NCBI GenBank assembly: GCA_964473865.1
Contig: CAYYQN010000007.1
Location: 62,001 to 126,000, forward strand
DNA: 64,000 nt
Source of the DNA: CAIMUX01 sp964473865
GTDB lineage: Bacteria; Eisenbacteria; RBG-16-71-46; CAIMUX01
Reading direction: 5' to 3'
Shown here: positions 58,634-64,000 of the stretch, piece after piece
Position numbering within the stretch: position 1 is the stretch's first letter
Layout of the letters: each line of letters begins with the position of its first letter
Made by a program: the position numbers and the translations under genes
Notes under the pieces: model-generated
Told to the model about the DNA's origin: nothing
The model's database searches: none
What the model saw: only the letters and a program-made list of their open reading frames with translations

Positions 58634-58918
58634 ATGGATGAGGTGACGAATCACTCGGGGTCGGCAGCCGGGCCGTCGACGGCGAGGGGCCTGCCCAGCC
58701 GTAGCGATGATGGAGTGGACCTGACGTTGATCCGCTGGATGTTGTCGCTGACTCCGGGAGAGCGTCTTGCGGCGCTCCAGAACGCGGTTGACTCAATCCT
58801 GAGGATTCGAGATGCCAGGTCCGATACCGGGATCAACCCGACCGGCAGCTTCGGCCTTCAGGACGCGGCGGTTCTGCCGGTCCTGCGCCGGACGCTGGAG
58901 GAGCGTGACCGGAGATAG
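58634..58918 (+). CDS. Small orphan protein of the DLTLIRWMLSLTP type
   Basis: 94 aa from ATG 58634 (GAGGA 7 bases upstream). After ~25 variable residues comes VDLTLIRWMLSLTPGERLAA followed by LQNAVDSILRIRD. I recall this motif from small bacterial proteins that sit just before a nucleotidyltransferase-like gene in two-gene modules resembling toxin-antitoxin pairs. No such partner follows here: downstream is only repeat copy B and then the convergent purine nucleoside phosphorylase. The protein continues with a divergent C-terminus (GINPTGSFGLQDAAVL...). It may be a remnant or a single-gene cassette. Confidence 0.68.
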   Translation: MDEVTNHSGSAAGPSTARGLPSRSDDGVDLTLIRWMLSLTPGERLAALQNAVDSILRIRDARSDTGINPTGSFGLQDAAVLPVLRRTLEERDRR

Positions 58919-58934
58919 CGGTCCAATTGAGGCC

Positions 58935-59040
58935 GGGTGCGCGAGAAGAGCCCGGGCCTATGCGGGGTCCTGCCCTCGAAGGCCGACGGGTCCGCGCGAA
59001 AGAAACGGCGCGCATAACTCGCCCCGGGGCAAGTTCGCGG
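58935..59040. repeat. Palindrome-containing repeat element, copy B
   Basis: Starts 17 bases after the orphan gene stop. Outer block 58935-58970 and core 58989-59040 match copy A. The palindrome AACT-C-GCCCCGGGGC-A-AGTT lies at 59016-59035. No gene was found in the remainder of 58919-59183. Confidence 0.8.
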
Positions 59041-59183
59041 TATCAGCGCGGGAACGGAGCAGATGCCAGCGATCAGCAAACAGCGCGCACTTGCCGGATC
59101 GGGCGCGGTTGGGCTGGATTTCCGACAGCATCATGCTGCGCCGCTCCCGACCCGCCGCCCCAACAAGACGTCCCTCCGCCTCC

Positions 59184-60002
59184 TCACAACCGGGGCAGCA
59201 GCACCTCGAGCAGCCGCAGCAGCTTCTCGCCCGCGCGGTCCGCCTCGCGCACGACCTCGTCGTGGGTCAGCGGATGCGGCGAGAGCCCGGTCCCGAGATT
59301 CGTCACCAGCGAGAAGACCACGCACCGCATCGCCAGCTCGCGCGCCGCCAGCGCCTCGGGCACGGTCGACATGGAGGCCACGGTTCCGCCCACCAGTCGC
59401 CAGGCGCGCACCTCGGCGGCGCTTTCATAGCTCGGTCCGGAAGACGCGGCCAGCACGCCGGGGCGCAGACTGATCCCGACTTCCCGCGCCGTTTCCACAG
59501 CCCGATCGCAGAGCTCCGGGTCCGATAGCGGGCCGCGCGCATGCCACGGGAGGTCGCGCGCCGGCCAGGCCAGGCAACGGAAGAAGAGATTGACCGCGTC
59601 GCGACAGAGAACCACTTCGCCGGGCGAGGCCGCAGTCGCGTCGAGCGAACCGGCGGCGTTGGTCAGCACCAGGGTGCGGACGCCGAGGGCGTGCAGCAGC
59701 CGCACGTACCGCGTCACTTCCTCAGGTGTATAACCTTCGTACAGGTGGACGCGCCCCTGCACGACCCAGGCCGCGCGACCGTAGAGGGAGCCCAGGAGGA
59801 GGCGCCCCTCGTGTCCGACCACGGTCGAGACCGGATAGCCCGGCAGCTCGGTGCCGGCTCGTTGCCAACGCCGCTCCATCCGATCGGCAAGCCCGCCCAG
59901 GCCGCTGCCCAGCACCAGCGCCAGATCGGAGGTGGCGCCGCCGGTCTGGGCCCGGATGGTCCGCGCGAGGGCAACCGGATCGAAGGCGGCCAGGTGATTC
60001 AC
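59184..60002 (-). CDS. punA: Purine nucleoside phosphorylase
   Basis: Phosphorolysis of purine (deoxy)nucleosides to base and ribose-1-phosphate. The 272-aa protein has LALVLGSGLGGLADRME (phosphate-binding loop), STVVGHEGRLLLGSLYGR, VQGRVHLYEGYTPEEVTRYV, LVLTNAAGSLDATAASPGEV, PGVLAASSGPSYESAAEVRA, GGTVASMSTVPEALAARE and SLVTNLGTGLS. These are the marks of the trimeric inosine/guanosine-type enzyme. GTG 60002 has an AAGGGAG site. As last gene of a nucleoside ABC-transporter operon it would process the imported nucleosides. Confidence 0.94.
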   Translation of the reverse strand: MNHLAAFDPVALARTIRAQTGGATSDLALVLGSGLGGLADRMERRWQRAGTELPGYPVSTVVGHEGRLLLGSLYGRAAWVVQGRVHLYEGYTPEEVTRYVRLLHALGVRTLVLTNAAGSLDATAASPGEVVLCRDAVNLFFRCLAWPARDLPWHARGPLSDPELCDRAVETAREVGISLRPGVLAASSGPSYESAAEVRAWRLVGGTVASMSTVPEALAARELAMRCVVFSLVTNLGTGLSPHPLTHDEVVREADRAGEKLLRLLEVLLPRL

Positions 60003-60032
60003 GGTATCGGCACTCCCTTCGCGTTCATGACC

Positions 60033-60998
60033 TCACCGTCCTTCCTCGCGGTCATACGGCTCTCCGAGCCGCGCCGGCGCGGTGGACCGGCCGATCCATC
60101 CGGCCAGCGCGAGAATGGTGACCACGTACGGCGTCATCTGGAGGAACTGGGTCGGGATCACGCCCGACGGCACCCGCATCTGCAGCGCTTCCGCGGCGCC
60201 GAAGAGCAGGCAGGCGGTGGCGCCGGCGAGGGGACGCCACTTCCCCACGATCATGGCGGCAAGAGCGATGTAGCCGCGGCCGCCCGACATCCCGTCCGTG
60301 AACATGTGCTGCTCCAGGGCCAGCCAGGCGCCGGCGGCGCCGCCCAGCGCCCCGGAGAGGACCACCCCCGCGGAGCGGATCCGGGAGACCGAGATCCCCG
60401 CGCCGTCCAGCGCCCGCGGACCGTCCCCGGCGGCCCGCAGCGACAGGCCGAAACCGGTGCCGAAGAGGAGCACCTGGGCGAGGAGGATCGCGCCGACGGA
60501 GAGCAGGAAGAGCGGGTGTCCGACCAGGAGGAGCAACCCCTCGACATGTGCGCCCAGTCCCGTGGCACCGGCTCCCCCCGGCACCGCCGCCTCGCCCCCG
60601 AGTTGGGCCACGAATGGAAGCGGGGCGATCCCCTCGAAGCGAGGCGAGTTGCTCGAGGAATCGTAGAGCAGGCGCAAGAGACCTCGGGTCCCGCCCAGCA
60701 CCAGCAGGTTGAGCGCCAGTCCGCTCAGGATCTGGTCCGCTTTGGCGGCCACGCAAATGAGGGCATGCAGCCCGGCGACAAGGGTTCCGGCCCCGACTCC
60801 GAGCAAGACCCCCAGCCAGGGGCTCCCGGTGCCGAGCGCGCCGGCCGCGGTGCCGAATGCGCCCGCGAGGATGATCCCCTCGAGCGCGATGTTGATCACC
60901 CCGCCGCGCTCGCTGAACGCGCCGCCCGTGGCGGTCAGCGCGTACGGCACGCTGATGCGCAGCACCTGGGCCACGAAGGCGGTGACGACCCCGATCAC
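60033..60998 (-). CDS. Nucleoside ABC transporter permease (second)
   Basis: 321-aa BPD_transp_2-type inner-membrane permease with about eight helices. GGAFSERGGVINIALEGIILAGAF is the family signature, and IVGKWRPLAGATACLLFGAAE lies near the C-terminus. It resembles the smaller permease of BMP-dependent purine nucleoside importers (NupQ/YufQ-like). GTG 60998 is the start; it lies at the end of a triplicated 17-base unit that carries the overlapping stop/start signals after the upstream permease. Confidence 0.9.
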   Translation of the reverse strand: MIGVVTAFVAQVLRISVPYALTATGGAFSERGGVINIALEGIILAGAFGTAAGALGTGSPWLGVLLGVGAGTLVAGLHALICVAAKADQILSGLALNLLVLGGTRGLLRLLYDSSSNSPRFEGIAPLPFVAQLGGEAAVPGGAGATGLGAHVEGLLLLVGHPLFLLSVGAILLAQVLLFGTGFGLSLRAAGDGPRALDGAGISVSRIRSAGVVLSGALGGAAGAWLALEQHMFTDGMSGGRGYIALAAMIVGKWRPLAGATACLLFGAAEALQMRVPSGVIPTQFLQMTPYVVTILALAGWIGRSTAPARLGEPYDREEGR

Positions 60999-61043
60999 GG
61001 TGCGACCCCGATCACGGTGCGACCCCGATCACGGCGCGACTCC
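60985..61043 (-). repeat. 17-base tandem repeat carrying GTGA stop/start overlaps
   Basis: On the minus strand the unit GTGATCGGGGTCGCACC begins at 61032 and 61015, and its first 13 bases again at 60998. A diverged partial unit (GGAGTCGCGCC) precedes it. The first GTGA holds the stop of the upstream permease. Each GTG then opens a 6-codon frame (MIGVAP) that ends in the next GTGA, and the third GTG is the start of the downstream permease. Confidence 0.9.
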
Positions 61044-62315
61044 GGCCGCGGAGACGCGCTGCGGCGCGCGGGTCCGTCGCGGCAGGAGGGGCCGCCGCTG
61101 GAACAGCCGATCGAAGACGATGAAGAGGATGAGGATCAACGCCTGCAGGACTTCGAGCAGCTCTCGCGGAACGATGCTGTTCACGACCAGTCCGCCGTAG
61201 GAGAGGACGCCGAAGAAGACCGCCGACGGAATGATCAGGAGCGGCCGGTTCCGGGCCAGGAGCGCCACCGCGATTCCGGTGAAGCCGGCCCCGGCGGAGA
61301 AATCGCCCTCGTAATACCGTTTGTAACCCAGGATGAAGCTCGACCCCGCCAGGCCGGCAACGGCCCCCGACAGCAGCATCGCCCGGACAATGAGCTGCCC
61401 CACCGGCAGCCCCGCATAGCGCGCCTGCGTCGCCCCCTCGCCGAGGACGCGCAGCGAGAAGCCAAACACGGTTCGGCCCAGGATCACGTGCAGCACGACC
61501 GCGAGCAGGATCCCGAGAATCAGGGCGCCGTTCAGCGGACTGCCGCGCAGCGCGCCGATGGAATCAGAGAAGCGCGGGAGCCACGCTCCGGCGTGAACCT
61601 CGGCGGTCCGCACCGTCTCCGGCAGCGCGTAGCGCGAGACCAAGAGCCAGTTGACCAGGGCGACCGCGATGAAGTTCAACATGATGGTGACGATGACTTC
61701 GCTCCCGCCGGTGCGCGCCCGGATCAGGCCGGGAATGGCGCCCCAGGCGGCGCCCGCCGCGGCCCCGGCCGCGAGCGCGAGCAGAAGACCGAGCGGAACC
61801 GGCAAGTCGGGCCCGGCGAATCCGGCCCAGGCCATGGCGAACCCGCCCGCCACCATCTGCCCCTCGGCGCCGATGTTGAAGAGGCGCGCCCGAAACGCCG
61901 TCGCCACGGCCAGCCCGGTGAAGAGAAGCGGCGTGGCCTTGAAAAGGACCTGGCTGAAGCCGTATGCCGAGCCCAGCGTCCCGGCAAAGAGCCGCTGGTA
62001 GAACTCCGCGGGCGAGGCGCCCAGTCCCCGCACGGCGAGCGCCGCGAAGATGAGCCCGAGGCCGACCGAGAGCACCACCGGTCCCGCCGATACCACGAGC
62101 GCGCTCTCCGTCGCCGCGCGAAGCACCGCCGCCGGACCGCGCTCCGGCTTGTTCCGGGCGAGCCCCGGCTCCGCGGACGGGGGCGTGACCGGGACGGCTG
62201 AGGTCGTGGCTGAGGTCGTGGCCGAGGTCGCGGCCGACCGCCCGGGCGCAAGGGCGCGCAGGCGGCGCCCCGCCGCCGCCCGCCATCCGCGCACTCGATC
62301 CCCCCAGGAGATCAC
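61029..62315 (-). CDS. Nucleoside ABC transporter permease (first)
   Basis: 428 aa. After a ~60-residue Arg/Ala/Thr-rich N-terminal tail come about ten hydrophobic helices with SAYGFSQVLFKATPLLFTGLAVATAFRA, FNIGAEGQMVAGGFAMAW (family signature), GAIPGLIRARTGGSEVIVTI and YYEGDFSAGAGFTGIAVALL. It matches the larger permease (NupP/YufP-like) of BMP-type nucleoside importers. GTG 62315 overlaps the ATPase stop as GTGA. The N-terminal tail contains repeated Ala-Thr-Thr-Ser-Ala blocks. Confidence 0.9.
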   Translation of the reverse strand: MISWGDRVRGWRAAAGRRLRALAPGRSAATSATTSATTSAVPVTPPSAEPGLARNKPERGPAAVLRAATESALVVSAGPVVLSVGLGLIFAALAVRGLGASPAEFYQRLFAGTLGSAYGFSQVLFKATPLLFTGLAVATAFRARLFNIGAEGQMVAGGFAMAWAGFAGPDLPVPLGLLLALAAGAAAGAAWGAIPGLIRARTGGSEVIVTIMLNFIAVALVNWLLVSRYALPETVRTAEVHAGAWLPRFSDSIGALRGSPLNGALILGILLAVVLHVILGRTVFGFSLRVLGEGATQARYAGLPVGQLIVRAMLLSGAVAGLAGSSFILGYKRYYEGDFSAGAGFTGIAVALLARNRPLLIIPSAVFFGVLSYGGLVVNSIVPRELLEVLQALILILFIVFDRLFQRRPLLPRRTRAPQRVSAAGVAP

Positions 62316-63817
62316 GCTCGCGCCTCCAGCCCCAGCAGCGCTCCGTGCAGGCGGGGCGCATCGATCTGGTCCCGGGTCGCGTCGTAGGCGACCTTGCCGC
62401 GGTACAGGATCAGGATGCGGTCGGATAGCGCCCGCAGCTCCGAGAGGTCCGCGCTGATGAGCAGGATCGCCGTGCCGCGGTCGCGCTCCTCCAACAGCCG
62501 CTCGTGCAGGAAGGCGGTCGCCGCCAGGTCCACCCCGCGCGTGGGGTGCACCGCCACCAGGAGCGGCGGGCGCCGCGACAGCTCGCGGCCGGCGATGAAT
62601 CGCTGCTGGTTCCCGCCCGAGAAGACCCGCGCCGGAAGATCGAGCCGGGTCGGACGCACCCCGAACGCCTCCACGATCCCGCGCGCCGCCTCGCGCATGC
62701 GCCCGCGATGCAGGAACGGTCCGGTCCGAAACGGCGCACGATCATGCAGGCCGAGCACGGCGTTCTCGGGCAGCGGCTCTTCCGGCAGCAGACCCTCGCG
62801 TTGCCGGTCGGCGGGAATCCATCCGACCCGGCGGCGGAAGCCGCGATGGCCGAGCGGCGCGATGATGCGGCCCAGGAAGCGGATCTCTCCGCCTTCGCGC
62901 CGCATGCTGCCCAAGAGCGCGCCCACCAGCTCCTGCTGGCCGTTTCCCTCGACGCCGCCGATTCCGACGATCTCCCCCTCCCGCACCGCCAGCGACATGC
63001 GGACCAGCGCGGAGCCGGTGCGACCCGCCGAGAGGTTCTTCACCTCGAGGACCGGCCGGCCCGGCTCGCGCGGGGTCCAGGACCGCGAGACGGGCGGATC
63101 GCCGCCCACGATGAGGGAGACGAGATGGTCCGGATCGAGCCCCTTGCCCGGCAGGGTGCCCATGACTTCTCCCCCGCGCAGCACGGTGACCCGGTCCGCC
63201 ACCGCGAGCACTTCCGGCAGCTTGTGGGTGACGAAGAGCACGGAGCGCCCCTCGCGGGCCAGGGCCCGCAGGACGCCGAAGAGCGCCTCCACTTCGGTGG
63301 GAGCGAGAACCGCGGTCGGCTCGTCCAGGATGAGCACGCGGGCGTCTCGATGGAGCAGCTTCAGGATCTCGATCCGCTCCCGCTCTCCCACGGAGAGGAT
63401 CTCCACCGGGACTTCGAGGCTGGTGCGAAGCGAGTACTTCTTCATCAGCTCCCGCACCGAGTCCTGCGCGCGGTGCGAGAGCCGTCCCAGCAGGCGGTGG
63501 CCCCGTCCGCCGAGGAGGATGTTCCCCATCCCGGTGAGCGTGGGAACCAGGTGAAAATGCTGGGCGCACAGCCCTACCCCGAGCTCCAGGGCCCGAGACG
63601 GCGAGGCGGGCTTGAGCTCGCGCCCGCCCACGCGCAGCGTGCCTTCATCGGGGCGCAGGAACCCGGAGAGCATCGCCATAAGGGTCGACTTGCCGGCGCC
63701 GTTCTCCCCCACCACGGCATGGATCTCCCCGGGGAAGACCGGGAACGTCACCCGCTTGCAGGCGGTGATCGGCCCGAAGCGTTTCGTGACCGACAGGAAC
63801 TCGACCGCCGGATTCAT
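62312..63817 (-). CDS. Nucleoside ABC transporter ATP-binding protein (duplicated ABC)
   Basis: 501-aa RbsA/MglA-type protein with two ABC domains. The first has HAVVGENGAGKSTLMAMLSG, a QHFHLVPTLTG Q-loop region, ILSVGERERIEILKLL (signature-like) and RVLILDEPTAVLAPTEVEAL (Walker B). The second has IVGIGGVEGNGQQELVGALL in place of a full P-loop, as normal for this family, and FSGGNQQRFIAGRELSRRP. It energises uptake through the two permeases downstream. ATG 63817 follows the binding-protein stop by 21 bases. Confidence 0.93.
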   Translation of the reverse strand: MNPAVEFLSVTKRFGPITACKRVTFPVFPGEIHAVVGENGAGKSTLMAMLSGFLRPDEGTLRVGGRELKPASPSRALELGVGLCAQHFHLVPTLTGMGNILLGGRGHRLLGRLSHRAQDSVRELMKKYSLRTSLEVPVEILSVGERERIEILKLLHRDARVLILDEPTAVLAPTEVEALFGVLRALAREGRSVLFVTHKLPEVLAVADRVTVLRGGEVMGTLPGKGLDPDHLVSLIVGGDPPVSRSWTPREPGRPVLEVKNLSAGRTGSALVRMSLAVREGEIVGIGGVEGNGQQELVGALLGSMRREGGEIRFLGRIIAPLGHRGFRRRVGWIPADRQREGLLPEEPLPENAVLGLHDRAPFRTGPFLHRGRMREAARGIVEAFGVRPTRLDLPARVFSGGNQQRFIAGRELSRRPPLLVAVHPTRGVDLAATAFLHERLLEERDRGTAILLISADLSELRALSDRILILYRGKVAYDATRDQIDAPRLHGALLGLEARA

Positions 63818-63838
63818 CGATGCCGCCGCCGGAGAGCG

Positions 63839-64000
63839 TCAGCGATCCGCGGGGACGGAGAGGCGCCCTTCCACGATCTCACGCCGCAGCGCCTCGACCC
63901 GCTCCCGGATCGGCGGGGTGATCCAGCGGGCATTGCGCTCGTTGAACACATAGTCCACGCCCCCCTCCTTGAGCCCTTCACTGAGGATGCCGCTCGTGAA
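63839..64000 (-). CDS. BMP-family nucleoside-binding protein, C-terminal fragment
   Basis: The last 53 codons of a gene that continues past the right edge. The frame reads ...SGILSEGLKEGGVDYVFNER, then NARWITPPIRERVEALRREI and a short tail ending VPADR. GLKEGGVDYVFN and the helix VEALRREIVEG fit the C-terminus of BMP/Med lipoproteins (PF02608), which bind nucleosides in the periplasm. Its place just before the nucleoside ATPase and permease genes supports this. The N-terminus and lipobox are not visible. Confidence 0.7.
   Translation of the reverse strand, partial: FTSGILSEGLKEGGVDYVFNERNARWITPPIRERVEALRREIVEGRLSVPADR

Noticed and set aside
58216..58654. Overlapping open frames on both strands before the orphan gene
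   Set aside because: No ribosome-binding site, motif or codon periodicity, and they cross the repeat element.
58920..59045. Integron attC site next to the orphan gene
   Set aside because: Element B recalls part of an attC (CGGCGCG-n-ATAACTC) and lies just after a small gene, but the RYYYAAC and GTTRRRY core sites are absent and no integrase is present.
59541..62201. 886-codon plus-strand open frame opposite the nucleoside operon
   Set aside because: Highly charged, repetitive product typical of antisense frames; the minus-strand permeases have clear membrane signatures.
1..64000. tRNA, rRNA, IS element, prophage or CRISPR array
   Set aside because: No cloverleaf, transposase/integrase motif or regularly spaced repeat array was found by reading.

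Overview
The window is chromosomal DNA from a high-G+C Gram-negative bacterium. Outer-membrane and LPS genes (KDO synthesis, lptB/lptC, lolA, a BamD-like lipoprotein, lgt) sit beside sigma-54, HPr kinase and a full mannose-family PTS. Together with a GWxTD-domain protein, Cys-rich GACC-repeat secreted proteins and many predicted lipoproteins, this points to an uncultivated lineage in or near the FCB superphylum. Candidatus Eisenbacteria or Krumholzibacteriota would be my guess; that placement is inference. No tRNA, rRNA, IS element, prophage or CRISPR array was seen.

Positions 1-40935 are almost entirely minus-strand, tightly packed core genes. In transcription order (right to left) they are: mreB-mreC-mreD-mrdA-rodA (cell shape), lgt-aroE-comF-rng, rplU-rpmA, kdsB-pyrG-kdsA-kdsD-acyltransferase-lptC-lptB-rpoN-hpf-hprK (LPS precursor and export, sigma-54, ribosome hibernation), EIIA-EIIB-EIIC-EIID-ptsH-ptsI, a sugar-phosphate isomerase and a sugar nucleotidyltransferase, metK-ahcY (methyl cycle), ftsK-lolA-rimO, an unknown secreted protein, a TPR lipoprotein, nadD, polA and the very start of a probable coaE. 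Neighbouring genes are often joined by 4-base stop/start overlaps.

Positions 41000-58900 are more accessory. They hold a plus-strand pair (carboxypeptidase-regulatory-like protein; Fn3 plus formylglycine-enzyme-like lipoprotein), a minus-strand trio (methyltransferase, phosphofructokinase, GWxTD protein) and a plus-strand pair that is the most unusual part of the window. The first gene of that pair encodes a ClpB-like AAA+ domain with a histone-H1-like tail that appears to have lost every catalytic residue I can align. Seven bases downstream is a 1768-residue fusion of a MetV-like domain, MetF and a complete cobalamin-dependent MetH. A Cys-rich repeat protein, an esterase, a propeptide-like lipoprotein, a hypothetical protein and an orphan 94-residue protein flanked by two copies of a palindromic element follow.

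Positions 59184-64000 (minus strand) form a purine nucleoside uptake and salvage operon: BMP-family binding protein (cut by the edge), ABC ATPase, two permeases and purine nucleoside phosphorylase. A 17-base unit carrying a stop/start overlap has been triplicated between the two permeases.

Functional links: the PTS operon ends in a phosphoglucose/phosphomannose isomerase and a nucleotidyltransferase, so imported sugar phosphate could feed both glycolysis (a phosphofructokinase lies in the window) and cell-surface sugars. metK, ahcY and the MetF-MetH fusion together cover most of the methyl cycle.
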